From: Negativicutes bacterium
GTDB lineage: Bacteria > Bacillota_C > Negativicutes > Acidaminococcales > Acidaminococcaceae
Assembly: GCA_009930275.1 (NCBI GenBank)
Contig: RZYP01000002.1
Location: 1 to 64,000, forward strand
Direction of reading: 5' to 3'
DNA length: 64,000 nucleotides
Position numbers and translations under genes: made by a program. Within the stretch, counting starts at the first letter, position 1; each line of letters starts with the position of its first letter. Below are positions 52,361 to 61,668 of this stretch, piece by piece. The notes beneath the pieces were generated by a model, which was not told where the DNA came from, ran no database searches, and saw nothing but the letters and a program-made list of their open reading frames with translations.

Positions 52361-55300
52361 TTAAATACGCACACCTTTATCACCGAGCAAAGTCTTTAAC
52401 TCGGAAATAAGACGCGAATCCTTAGCATCTACCCAATAAGCCTGCTCAGTTCTTATTATTTTTTTAGATCCAAGCAGATGGAGATATACAGGATTTTCAC
52501 CGTGATAAGAAGAAAATATTCGTCTTAGTTCTTTTTGCGTCATGGCGTTTTCCAAAGCCGCGGGAATTATCAGCTTTAGATCTGCCGCCACTTCCGTGAA
52601 GCGATTGATTTGTGAAGCCATAAGCCGTGGTTCTTCCTCGTCCAGCATCAGGCGCCCTTCAACAATTATAGTACTTTCCGGATAAATATTTTTATTAGAC
52701 ACAGCAAATGTTTTTGGAAAAGCGACTACTTCGATCTTGCCGCTAAAATCTTCCAGAGTGAACACAGCCATGCTGTCTCCGGCTTTCGTCGTACGTATTT
52801 TATTCGCAGAGATAATCCCGCCCAGCTTAACATATTGTCCGTCGTGGTAACGACCATTCCCCAGGTCTTTAATCTCAGGTAACTGTTTCAGATTCTTGCG
52901 GTATTTATCCAACGGATGACCGGTAACATAAAATCCTATTATTTCTTTTTCCAAAGACAATATTTCTTCTTTTGGCATTTCCGGGATGTCGGGTAAAGAT
53001 AAATCGTTAATTTTTTCGAACTCTTCTTCCCCAAACAGGCCGATTTGTCCGGAAGCTTCGTCTCTCTGCCGACTGGCAGCAAGTTCCATTGCTTGGTCCA
53101 TAACAGCTAGCAGTTGTGAGCGTTTGGCTCCGAAACCATCCATAGCCCCACACTTAATAAGATATTCAACCACTCTTTTATTGAGGCCGTTGCTGCTTAC
53201 ACGTTGGCAGAAATCTGTCAACGAGTCAAATATGCCGCCTTTTCTCCTGGCCTCCAAAATATTTTCAATAGCAGCATCGCCAACACTCTTAATGCCTGCC
53301 AGCCCGAAACGTATTGAATGACCGTCAACAGAAAATCCTGCGCCACTAATGTTTACGTCCGGTGGCAACACTGGAATACCCATTTCCCGGCAGGCATTGA
53401 TATACCAGCTTACCTTTTCAGCGCTGGCAAGATAGCTATTTAATGTCGCTGCCATAAATTCTACAGAAAAATGAGCCTTGAGATAGGCTGTCTGATAGGC
53501 AACGAAAGCGTAAGCTGCCGAATGTGACTTGTTGAATCCGTAGCCGGCAAAATGTTGCAAAAGAGCAAAAATTTCTTCAGCCAAGGGCCGCTTTATGCCA
53601 TGTTCTCTTTCTGCGCCGACAATGAACTCTTCCTTCATGCTGTCGAGCTCTTTAGCCTTCTTTTTTCCCATAGCGCGACGCAAAATATCAGCTTGTCCCA
53701 GACTAAAACCCGCCAAGACAGATGTAATCTGCATGACCTGTTCCTGATACAAGATAACCCCGAAGGTGTCTTTTAAAACTGGTTCCAGCAAAGGATGTAA
53801 AAGTTTGGCCGTTTTCTTCCCATGCCTGCCGGCTACAAAGTCCTCGACCATACCCGTTCCCAATGGTCCAGGGCGATATAACGCGACCAATGGTATCAAG
53901 TCATCAAAACTTTCAGGTTCCAAGTCCCGCATCAGCTGTGTCATACCCGAAGATTCCATTTGGAAAACACCAACCGTTTCACCCCTGCATAACATTTCGC
54001 AAGTCATCGCGTCATCCAAAGGTAAGCTTTCGATGTCGATATCAATCCCCTTGACTTCTTTAATCATCTTGAGCGCGTCATCGATAACAGTCAATGTTCT
54101 TAAGCCCAAAAGGTCCATTTTGAGCAGTCCGAGACCTTCAACCTTGTCTTTGTCATATTGGGTACTAACGTATTCTTCATCTGCCGTTTTTTGTAGCGGC
54201 ACGAAGTCTGTCAATATTTTTGGTGCAATAACAACACCAGCAGCATGCGTCGAGGTATGGCGCGGTGAGCCCTCAACCTTTTTCGCCAATTCCAGCAGCC
54301 TTCTTATTTTTTCATCACTATTGTAAAAATTATGCAAATCTTTGCTGCCCGCAAGTGCCTTTTCGATAGTAATACCAAGCTCATTCGGAATCATCTTGTT
54401 GACTTGATTAACCGTCGCTATAGGCATCTCTAACGCGCGTCCAACATCTTTGACTGCCGCCTTGGCAGCTAAAGTTCCAAAAGTAATAATTTGCGCAACG
54501 TGGTCGGCGCCATATTTATCAACTATGTAGTCAACGACTTCTTTTCTCCTGTTATAGCACAAGTCAACATCAATATCAGGCATGCTGACACGTTCAGGAT
54601 TCAAAAATCGTTCAAACAAAAGATTATATTTTAAAGGGTCAATACTAGTTATTCCTAACAGATAAGAAACAATACTTCCTGCCGCTGAACCACGCCCGGG
54701 GCCGACTGGAATGCCACGCTTTCTGCTGAAATTTATGAAATCCCAGACGATAAGGAAATAGCCTGAATAACCCATTTTATCAATTACTTCCAGCTCAAAA
54801 TCCAAGCGCTCTTTTACTTCTTCCGTAAAGTCGGGATATCTTTCGGGAAGCCCCTTTACGCAAAGTTCACGCAAATACTCCGCAACTGTCTTTCCCTCAG
54901 GAATAGGGAATTCCGGTAATAACAAATGGCCGAACTCCAGTTCAACATTACAACGCTCAGCTATTTTTGCCGTATTAGCTATAGCTTCAGGACAGTCAGG
55001 AAATTTCAATGTCATTTCGTCCTTACACTTCAAGTAGAACTGATCATTAGCAAACTTCATGCGCATCGGGTCGTCGACGGTGGCAGCAGTTTGTATGCAA
55101 AGTAAGACATCCTGCCCCTCCGCGTCTTCACGGCGAACGTAATGCAAGTCATTCGTCGCCACCAAACCTAGTCCATATTTTACAGCTAGCCGTTTCAGTT
55201 CAGCGTTGGAAATAAGTTCTTCCTGTATGCCATGGTTTTGCATTTCCAAAAAGAAATTTTCTTGACCGAAAATGTCGATGTACTCCTGCAGACACTTCTC

Positions 55301-55795
55301 CGCCGTCTCGAGTTCGCCTCTAATAATATGGGATGGTATTTCTCCTGCGATGCAGGCGCTAAGGCCTATGATGCCGCCGCTGTATTTTCTCAAAACATCT
55401 TTATCTATCCTTGGCTTATAATAAAACCCCTCCAAATGAGCAATTGATACTAACTTCATTAAATTTTGGTAGCCTTCATTGTTTTCTGCCAACAAAATCA
55501 AATGATATTGATTGTCCCGTTCTTTTATTCCCTTGTCAAAATAGGAACCGGACGTTATATAAACCTCACAGCCAATTATTGGTTTTATTCCTTGTTTTTT
55601 TGCTTCCTGATAGAATTCGATAACTCCGTACATAACGCCATGGTCCGTTATTGCGACAGCTGGCATATTTAGTTCCTTTGCATATGCAATTAAACTTTTA
55701 ATGTCAGAAGCGCCATCCAGCAGACTATATTTTGTATGAACATGCAAGTGCACAAATGGATCGTCACCTATCACTTTTTCTTTTTTGTCTTCCAT
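52361..55795 (-). CDS. dnaE: DNA polymerase III alpha subunit, DnaE1 type
   Basis: 1144 residues from an ATG at 55795 with GGAGG 11 bases upstream. PHP domain at the N-terminus (HLHVHTKYSLLDGASDI), polymerase active site PDIDVDLCYNRRKEV near 400 and the second catalytic block near 550. Thumb and tau-binding parts have GYGFNKSHSAAYAFVAYQTA; a C-terminal OB domain (VKLGGIISANKIRTTKAG) completes it. The main replicase, or lagging-strand partner of PolC if the genome has one. Monocistronic. Confidence 0.96.
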   Translation of the reverse strand: MEDKKEKVIGDDPFVHLHVHTKYSLLDGASDIKSLIAYAKELNMPAVAITDHGVMYGVIEFYQEAKKQGIKPIIGCEVYITSGSYFDKGIKERDNQYHLILLAENNEGYQNLMKLVSIAHLEGFYYKPRIDKDVLRKYSGGIIGLSACIAGEIPSHIIRGELETAEKCLQEYIDIFGQENFFLEMQNHGIQEELISNAELKRLAVKYGLGLVATNDLHYVRREDAEGQDVLLCIQTAATVDDPMRMKFANDQFYLKCKDEMTLKFPDCPEAIANTAKIAERCNVELEFGHLLLPEFPIPEGKTVAEYLRELCVKGLPERYPDFTEEVKERLDFELEVIDKMGYSGYFLIVWDFINFSRKRGIPVGPGRGSAAGSIVSYLLGITSIDPLKYNLLFERFLNPERVSMPDIDVDLCYNRRKEVVDYIVDKYGADHVAQIITFGTLAAKAAVKDVGRALEMPIATVNQVNKMIPNELGITIEKALAGSKDLHNFYNSDEKIRRLLELAKKVEGSPRHTSTHAAGVVIAPKILTDFVPLQKTADEEYVSTQYDKDKVEGLGLLKMDLLGLRTLTVIDDALKMIKEVKGIDIDIESLPLDDAMTCEMLCRGETVGVFQMESSGMTQLMRDLEPESFDDLIPLVALYRPGPLGTGMVEDFVAGRHGKKTAKLLHPLLEPVLKDTFGVILYQEQVMQITSVLAGFSLGQADILRRAMGKKKAKELDSMKEEFIVGAEREHGIKRPLAEEIFALLQHFAGYGFNKSHSAAYAFVAYQTAYLKAHFSVEFMAATLNSYLASAEKVSWYINACREMGIPVLPPDVNISGAGFSVDGHSIRFGLAGIKSVGDAAIENILEARRKGGIFDSLTDFCQRVSSNGLNKRVVEYLIKCGAMDGFGAKRSQLLAVMDQAMELAASRQRDEASGQIGLFGEEEFEKINDLSLPDIPEMPKEEILSLEKEIIGFYVTGHPLDKYRKNLKQLPEIKDLGNGRYHDGQYVKLGGIISANKIRTTKAGDSMAVFTLEDFSGKIEVVAFPKTFAVSNKNIYPESTIIVEGRLMLDEEEPRLMASQINRFTEVAADLKLIIPAALENAMTQKELRRIFSSYHGENPVYLHLLGSKKIIRTEQAYWVDAKDSRLISELKTLLGDKGVRI

Positions 55796-55969
55796 ATATA
55801 AGTTACCTCCATGTTTGCGCCAAAATATTTTTGAGCAATAGAACATTACATAATTCTTTGTCTTTGCAGAATGCTTTTTAGCTCTTTCGACATCTATTAT
55901 ACCAGTAATTCTTAAAAAATATCTATTCTATATTATTACCTTCTCTTTTAGTCCCCAAAATAACAAAAT

Positions 55970-55992
55970 GCCGGTTGCTTTGTGCAACCGGC
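55970..55992 (-). terminator. Terminator of sepF
   Basis: Perfect 9-base arms GCCGGTTGC and GCAACCGGC, then ATTTTGTTATTTT on the minus strand. Confidence 0.75.
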
Positions 55993-56014
55993 TTAATATC
56001 AATTTCTTGATAAG

Positions 56015-56359
56015 TCAAATCCAGGAACGAGTCTTTTTAACTTCTTCTTTATCAATGCCGACAGTACTTGGGGCATAAATAATCAAATCACCATTAACCT
56101 TTTCGACTTGTGCGCCGATAATATAGCTAACACCATTCAAATAATCAAAAACCCGTGTACGTACAGACTTATCTAAATCTCCATAGGAAACCATTACCGT
56201 ACTCCCTGCCATCAAAGCGTCGGCATAAGCTTGGACATCACTGAATTTTTGAGGATTTCTCACAACAATGTTTGCACGTTTTGAAGTTACGAGATATGGA
56301 CCATTAGCAGTTTCCTCATCTGTATCCCAAAACAGTTTTTTGGCATTTTTCAAATTCAT
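56015..56359 (-). CDS. sepF: Cell division protein SepF
   Basis: 114 residues, short because the usual N-terminal membrane helix and linker are reduced. The SepF core is complete: IVVRNPQKFSDVQAYADALM, GSTVMVSYGDLDKSVRTRVF, DYLNGVSYIIGAQVEKVNGD, LIIYAPSTVGI. SepF polymerises, links FtsZ to the membrane and aids septum formation. Here it stands alone, not in the ylm cluster. The N-terminal lipid-binding amphipathic helix is not obvious. Confidence 0.88.
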   Translation of the reverse strand: MNLKNAKKLFWDTDEETANGPYLVTSKRANIVVRNPQKFSDVQAYADALMAGSTVMVSYGDLDKSVRTRVFDYLNGVSYIIGAQVEKVNGDLIIYAPSTVGIDKEEVKKTRSWI

Positions 56360-56442
56360 AACAACGCCTCCAAGTGGAATTTACAGCTACTGAAATATAT
56401 TGTTCTGCAAAAAATACTAATTTCCTGCTAACTTAATAAAAT

Positions 56443-58257
56443 TTATTTATTCCTGCTGCGTGTTCTGCCGCGTTCCACACGATCTAGTATCGTCTTGCGC
56501 ATACGAATACTTTTCGGAGTGACTTCAACCAGCTCGTCCTCATTAATATGTTCCAGGGCCTGTTCCAGTGAGAACAGCTTTGGCGGAATCAAGCGCACTG
56601 AATCATCAGAGCCGCTGGCGCGCATATTGCTGACATGTTTCTTTTTGCAAGGGTTAACGTCCATATCATCGTCACGGGTGTTTTCACCAATGATTTGACC
56701 TTCATAGACCTGTTCACCCGGAGTAATAAACATAACGCCACGTTCCTGAGCATTAGAAATACCGTAAGCGGTAGTTTCGCCATTCTCAAAAGCAACAAGG
56801 GAGCCACGGGTACGACCTGGGATATCACCTTTATAATCAGCATAACCGGCAAATACGTGGTTCATAATGCCGTTACCCTTGGTGTCAGTCAAAAATTGGT
56901 TACGGAAACCAATAAGTCCGCGCGCAGGGATATTAAACTCCATACGCAAATAACCAGCCATCTCGGTTATGTTGAGAAGCTCAGCCCGACGTAAGCCAAC
57001 GCCTTCCATAACGGCGCCCATAAAATCTTGCGGCACGTCAATTGTTAAAGCCTCCATTGGTTCTTGCAGTCTGCCATCTTCAGTCCTGTGCATAACAACT
57101 TCAGGCTTACCAACTTGCAATTCAAAGCCTTCACGACGCATAGTTTCAATCAAAACAGACAAATGCAATTCACCACGGCCTGCAACAACAAAAGAATCCG
57201 GAGAATCAGTCTCCTGCAATCTCATGCTGACATTGGTTTTCATTTCCTTGAACAAACGATCACGCAGATGACGGCTTGTTACAAAGGTTCCTTCTCTACC
57301 GGCGAACGGACTGTTGTTAATGGAAAAAACCATAGACAAAGTTGGTTCATCAATATTGATGCCCTCAAGGCGCTCCGGGTTTTCGCTGTCAGCAATAGTT
57401 TCACCTATGCTGGCATCAGGTAGTCCTATCAGTGCGACGATATCTCCGGCGCCAGCCTCTTGAACTTCTATTCTCTTCAAGCCTTGGTATGAATAAAGAC
57501 GTCCAATTTTGGCTTTACGGTTGGATTCTTCATTCATTAAGGTAATAGTTTCACCGTTGTGGATGGTACCACGCACGATACGACCGACAACAATACGGCC
57601 TACATAATCATCATAGTCCAGGGTATTTACGAGCATTTGCAGCGGCGCTTCCAAATCTACATCCGGTGCCGGCATGGTATCTACTATAACCTTGAACAGA
57701 GGCTCCAAATTTTCACTTTCTTCATCCATTGACAATTTGGCGATACCATTACGGGCAGAACATAAAACAACTGGGAACTCCAGCTGCTCATCGTTAGCAT
57801 TTAGTTCAATAAACAGGTCAAGAACTTCATCGATAACTTCGGTAACGCGTTGGTCAGGACGATCGATTTTATTGATGACGACGATTGGTTTTAAGTGTTG
57901 TTCCAAAGCTTTGCGCAACACGTATTTTGTTTGTGGCATAGGGCCTTCGTAGGCATCCACCAATAACAAAACGCCATCTACCATTCTAAGGACACGCTCA
58001 ACTTCACCGCCGAAATCAGCATGGCCAGGCGTATCAAGGATATTAATTTTAGTACCGTTATGCATTACTGCGGTGTTCTTGGCCAGTATAGTTATACCAC
58101 GTTCACGTTCCTGATCGTTAGAGTCCATAACTCTCTCTTCAACGCGCTCATTAGCACGAAAAACTCCGCTTTGTTTAAGCATAGCATCAACGAGGGTTGT
58201 CTTGCCGTGGTCAACGTGAGCGATAATTGCAATATTACGTAAATCATTTCTAATCAT
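56443..58257 (-). CDS. typA: GTP-binding protein TypA/BipA
   Basis: 604 residues from an ATG at 58257 with GGAAGGAAG upstream. A ribosome-binding translational GTPase. G1 [19 protein letters not shown] (switch I), [12 protein letters not shown] (G3), NKIDRPDQR (G4) and CSARNGIA (G5) are intact, followed by EF-G-like domains and the TypA C-terminal domain ([36 protein letters not shown]). Role in ribosome assembly and stress adaptation. Confidence 0.97.
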   Translation of the reverse strand: MIRNDLRNIAIIAHVDHGKTTLVDAMLKQSGVFRANERVEERVMDSNDQERERGITILAKNTAVMHNGTKINILDTPGHADFGGEVERVLRMVDGVLLLVDAYEGPMPQTKYVLRKALEQHLKPIVVINKIDRPDQRVTEVIDEVLDLFIELNANDEQLEFPVVLCSARNGIAKLSMDEESENLEPLFKVIVDTMPAPDVDLEAPLQMLVNTLDYDDYVGRIVVGRIVRGTIHNGETITLMNEESNRKAKIGRLYSYQGLKRIEVQEAGAGDIVALIGLPDASIGETIADSENPERLEGINIDEPTLSMVFSINNSPFAGREGTFVTSRHLRDRLFKEMKTNVSMRLQETDSPDSFVVAGRGELHLSVLIETMRREGFELQVGKPEVVMHRTEDGRLQEPMEALTIDVPQDFMGAVMEGVGLRRAELLNITEMAGYLRMEFNIPARGLIGFRNQFLTDTKGNGIMNHVFAGYADYKGDIPGRTRGSLVAFENGETTAYGISNAQERGVMFITPGEQVYEGQIIGENTRDDDMDVNPCKKKHVSNMRASGSDDSVRLIPPKLFSLEQALEHINEDELVEVTPKSIRMRKTILDRVERGRTRSRNK

Positions 58258-58292
58258 ATAATTATTCTTCCTTCCTGATTCAAAAACAAAGA

Positions 58293-58320
58293 AAAGGATG
58301 CTTGTCAATAAGCATCCTTT
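58293..58320 (-). terminator. Terminator of the dctPQM operon
   Basis: Perfect 11-base arms AAAGGATGCTT and AAGCATCCTTT with a 6-base loop; TTCTTTGTTTTTG follows on the minus strand. It separates the TRAP operon from typA. Confidence 0.85.
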
Positions 58321-58373
58321 CTCATGACTAGTTAATTATAGTCTTTTTAAGCAAACATGTCAATAAATATACA

Positions 58374-59651
58374 TTACTTGAGGAAATTTGGCAACCAGGT
58401 TGCCAAACCCGGGAAGAAACAAAGCGAAATAATTTCTAATGCCATGACCGCGGCGAATGGCATAACACCACGAACAATCTGCGTCATCTTGCTGTCGGGG
58501 CTAATACCTTGCAACACAAAAAGATTCATGCCCACAGGCGGAGTAATCAAGGCCAGTTCCAGATTAATCAGCATAATGACATTGAACCAAATTGGATCGA
58601 AGCCCGCCTTGATAATAATTGGATATAAAATTGGCAAAGTTATAAAAAGGATGGAAATTGATTCAAGAATACAACCCAAAAATAGTAACAAAAGATTAAT
58701 TGCAATTAGTATTATCCAACGGCTGGCATCTATACCGGCCACAAACTCTGTTACGGTTTGCGGCACCTGCAATATAGTAAGAACAAAGCCGAAGAGTGAT
58801 GCACCTATCATAATGGCAAAAATCATCGACGTTGTTTTGACAGTATCCCCCAAAATTTCCGGCATATCTGATATTTTCAACGTCTTATAAAGGAAAAAGG
58901 TAATAAAAAGGCTATACACCGTTCCCACAGCGGCTGCCTCAGTAGGAGTGAATGCTCCTGTGTAAATTCCGCCAACTACAACAACCGGAAGCAACAAGCC
59001 CCAAAAGCTCTTTTTTAAAGCAGCAATTCTTTCTTCTAACGGTGCAGCCTCTGCCAAAGGTAAATCTTTGCTTCTATATATCATTACCGCTATAAACATA
59101 AGTGTCAATATTACTCCCGGAACAACACCTGACATAAAGAGCTGTCCAACCGACTGGTCAGTAATCGCTCCATAAAGAATCATCGGTATACTCGGCGGAA
59201 TAAGAATACCCAAAGTGCCTCCGGCAGCAACAGCTCCAAGCACCAGCGATCTTTCATATCCGTGAGCAAGCATTTCAGGAATAGCCATAGAACCTATTGT
59301 AACGGCGCAAGCCACAGAAGATCCTGTTATTGCCGCAAAAATTGCGCAAGCAACTAACGTCGCAATACCCATACCCCCAGGAAGATGGCGCAACCACTTG
59401 TTACCCAATTCAAACAAATCGTTGCCAACCTTCCCCGCCAGGAGTATTTGACTCATGAGGACATATAAAGGAACTGCTGTCAGAACAAAATCATCAAGTG
59501 CTTTGTACGCAAGTATAGGGATTTGGGTGAGAGCGGAGTCACCTCCCATAAAGACAAACATTCCAAAAACCCCAGCTGTGCCCAGAGAAAAAGCTACCGG
59601 AAGTCCTATAGCTAAAAGACCGAGTAAAAGGAGGGTAAACAATACAATCAT
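58374..59651 (-). CDS. dctM: TRAP transporter large membrane subunit DctM
   Basis: 425 residues with about 12 transmembrane segments. GIATLVACAIFAAITGSSVA, LGILIPPSIPMILYGAITDQ, FTPTEAAAVG and ALITPPVGMNLFV are the DctM family signatures. It forms the Na+-coupled elevator part of the transporter. Stop-start distance to dctQ is 1 base. Third and last gene of the operon. Confidence 0.96.
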   Translation of the reverse strand: MIVLFTLLLLGLLAIGLPVAFSLGTAGVFGMFVFMGGDSALTQIPILAYKALDDFVLTAVPLYVLMSQILLAGKVGNDLFELGNKWLRHLPGGMGIATLVACAIFAAITGSSVACAVTIGSMAIPEMLAHGYERSLVLGAVAAGGTLGILIPPSIPMILYGAITDQSVGQLFMSGVVPGVILTLMFIAVMIYRSKDLPLAEAAPLEERIAALKKSFWGLLLPVVVVGGIYTGAFTPTEAAAVGTVYSLFITFFLYKTLKISDMPEILGDTVKTTSMIFAIMIGASLFGFVLTILQVPQTVTEFVAGIDASRWIILIAINLLLLFLGCILESISILFITLPILYPIIIKAGFDPIWFNVIMLINLELALITPPVGMNLFVLQGISPDSKMTQIVRGVMPFAAVMALEIISLCFFPGLATWLPNFLK

Positions 59652-59652
59652 A

Positions 59653-60183
59653 TCAGTTTATTCCCCCTTCGAAGTCATTATTAATTATTTTTTCATAATT
59701 TTCCAGTAAAGTACGTACAAAGTGCAAAAGAAGCAAAGCAATACCCACCGGTATCGACATTTGAGGTATCCAAAGCGGCATTCTGAGTGTATCAGGCGAA
59801 GTTCTGTCAATCTCTAATGATAAAAGTGTCATATCAAGCGCTTCCACCAAAAAGACTGCACAAAAAAATATGCCAATCAAGGACGTCAAAACATCAAGAT
59901 AGGAACGCTTCTTCGCGGATAACTGCCCTATGATTATATCAACTTTTATGTGTTTTCCTGACATATACGCAACTGGCATGCCCAAAAATCCCGCAACCAA
60001 AACACAATAAACTGAAACCTCGATGGACCACTCGGTTGGTGCATTGAAAAGGCCTCGCATAATTACTTCATAACAAATCATCAGTGCTGGCAACAAAAAC
60101 AATAAGCCTGCAACGACACCAACGGCATAAGTTGCCGAATCTAAAACTTTCGCATAAAATTCAATTACCTTTTTCAAGTACAA
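59653..60183 (-). CDS. dctQ: TRAP transporter small membrane subunit DctQ
   Basis: 176 residues with four transmembrane segments. ALMICYEVIMRGLFNAPTEW is the typical R-x-x-x-N-x-P-x-x-W signature, followed by GFLGMPVAYMSGKHIKVDII. Partner of DctM. It lies 45 bases after dctP. Confidence 0.95.
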   Translation of the reverse strand: MYLKKVIEFYAKVLDSATYAVGVVAGLLFLLPALMICYEVIMRGLFNAPTEWSIEVSVYCVLVAGFLGMPVAYMSGKHIKVDIIIGQLSAKKRSYLDVLTSLIGIFFCAVFLVEALDMTLLSLEIDRTSPDTLRMPLWIPQMSIPVGIALLLLHFVRTLLENYEKIINNDFEGGIN

Positions 60184-60228
60184 TTCACCGCATTTCCAAG
60201 ACTTTTCAATTGTTTATTATCAGCAACA

Positions 60229-61257
60229 CTATTCTTTCGTGCAAATGTCGATTAATTCTTGGCCAAGAGGACCGGCATGGCTTACGAAAATGTCCCAGCA
60301 AGGTTTCGTTGCAGATCTCCATTGGACTAAATCAGCCTCTGGAACAACATAAACCTCCATACCTTTTTCCTTCAATTTTTGGAGCGCATTCAAATCTTCT
60401 GCTTTAGCACTTTTACGCAAATCATCACGAACTTCATTAGCAGCGCTCATCAAGATCTTTTGCTTTTCCGGGCTCAGCTTTTGGAAGGCTTTATCATTCA
60501 TTGCTAAAATAAATTCAGGATAAGCATGGTTTGTAACAGTTAAATATTTGGTTACTTCATACATTTTGCGATCATACATAGCCGTAGTACCCGAAGTCTG
60601 ACCATCGACAACTCCTCGCTGAATTGCCATGTATACTTCACCTGAGCCCATAGTTACAGGGGCAGCACCAAGTGCTTTTATCGTTTCGGAAGGCATTTCA
60701 CCATAACCACGAAGCTTCAGACCATCAAAATCAGCAGGCTTCGTAATAGCCTTTTTACTGTTGGCAAACTGCACAAAGCCATAATCCGCCCAGATAATCG
60801 GACGAACTCCTTTCTTTTTCATTTCTGCTCCCAATTTATCGCCTAACCCTCCATCAATTGCTTTGTCGACTTTCTCATAACTGGGGAACAAGAAAGGAAC
60901 ATCAAAAACCTCCATAGCCGGGATAACGGATGACCATCTGCCAACCGTATTCAGGCCCATATCAATTCCACCTGACATAATTGCGTCGTTCATACTTTTA
61001 TCGTTATATAGCTGCCCTGAAGGATAAATAGCGATCGTCATCATTCCTTTTGACTTTTCCGCAACCTTTTTTTCCAAACTTTCCATCCCCTTTGCCAGCG
61101 GATGAGCTGTCGGCAAATTGTGTGCCAATTTCAGCGTGACCTTTTCAGCCCCTGCCTTCTTTTCTTCTTTTTTGCCGCTGCAACCAACAACTGCTGCTAA
61201 CGTTAAAACCATGGAAATCGCAACAATTTTTTTGAACCATTTTGACGCCGTTGTCAT
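60229..61257 (-). CDS. dctP: TRAP transporter solute-binding lipoprotein DctP
   Basis: 342 residues. The signal peptide ends in the lipobox LAAVVGC (Cys26), so it is a membrane-tethered lipoprotein. HNLPTAHPLAKGMESLEKKV, FLFPSYEKVDKAIDGGLGDK, ADFDGLKLRGYGEMPSETIK and QRGVVDGQTSGTT are the DctP hallmarks. The Arg in KLRGYG normally holds the ligand carboxylate, so an organic acid is expected. RBS GAGGTG. The operon is preceded by a T-box leader whose likely specifier is Leu, so the substrate may be a leucine precursor such as a branched-chain 2-oxo acid. Confidence 0.95.
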   Translation of the reverse strand: MTTASKWFKKIVAISMVLTLAAVVGCSGKKEEKKAGAEKVTLKLAHNLPTAHPLAKGMESLEKKVAEKSKGMMTIAIYPSGQLYNDKSMNDAIMSGGIDMGLNTVGRWSSVIPAMEVFDVPFLFPSYEKVDKAIDGGLGDKLGAEMKKKGVRPIIWADYGFVQFANSKKAITKPADFDGLKLRGYGEMPSETIKALGAAPVTMGSGEVYMAIQRGVVDGQTSGTTAMYDRKMYEVTKYLTVTNHAYPEFILAMNDKAFQKLSPEKQKILMSAANEVRDDLRKSAKAEDLNALQKLKEKGMEVYVVPEADLVQWRSATKPCWDIFVSHAGPLGQELIDICTKE

Positions 61258-61333
61258 TTTTCTTCACCTCATTAAATTTTTATATCTATCGTTTTTTTGA
61301 TCCAACTACTACTAAGACCAATAAACACCAAAT

Positions 61334-61579
61334 AAAAAAGCCCCTATTAACGAATATTCGCTAATAGGGGCGAACTAACGCGGTACCACCCTAACATTTC
61401 ACTCATTAACCTTAACGCGGATTACGCCTATCCCTAAATTTTTGTTTTCAGGATAAGAATTCCTGGGCGAGAAACATGCTGTTGCAACACCGATTTGCAC
61501 CACCCATCGGTTCTCTGTAATTGCTTCCAGACGTTATTCCCAATCACTACATTTAATCGCTATAACATTATGAAACATT
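61334..61579 (-). promoter_or_regulatory. T-box leader (probable Leu) upstream of dctPQM
   Basis: On the minus strand the T-box core AGGGTGGTACCGCG lies at 61379-61392, followed by the terminator (61340-61371, stem GCCCCTATTA/TAATAGGGGC, then TTTTTT). Stem I has the distal motif CAGAGA and GGGTGGTGC. Pairings TTGGG/CCCAG below and ACGTCTG with CAG-C-ATGT above frame a specifier loop whose best codon is CTC (61469-61471), followed by a purine as usual. TGGT pairs with ACCA, so the tRNA discriminator is A, as in tRNA-Leu. Uncharged tRNA-Leu should permit readthrough into the TRAP operon 80 bases downstream. Confidence 0.88.
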
Positions 61580-61585
61580 GTTCAA

Positions 61586-61614
61586 ATTATAGCAACGAAA
61601 AGTAACAATGTCAA
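61586..61614 (-). promoter_or_regulatory. Promoter of the T-box/TRAP operon
   Basis: Perfect consensus TTGACA (61609-61614), exactly 17 bases, TATAAT (61586-61591). Strong constitutive initiation with control at the leader is the expected T-box arrangement. Confidence 0.93.
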
Positions 61615-61668
61615 GCCTGCCTTTTCGAAACAAAAGATTTTGTAAACATTCTGTGCACATATGTGTTT

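Noticed and set aside
61461..61475. UUC (Phe) and GCC (Ala) as T-box specifiers
   Set aside because: Both overlap the loop, but neither is followed by a purine, and the lower helix TTGGG/CCCAG would be broken or misplaced. CTC fits the spacing seen in glyQS-type leaders. A covariance model is still needed.
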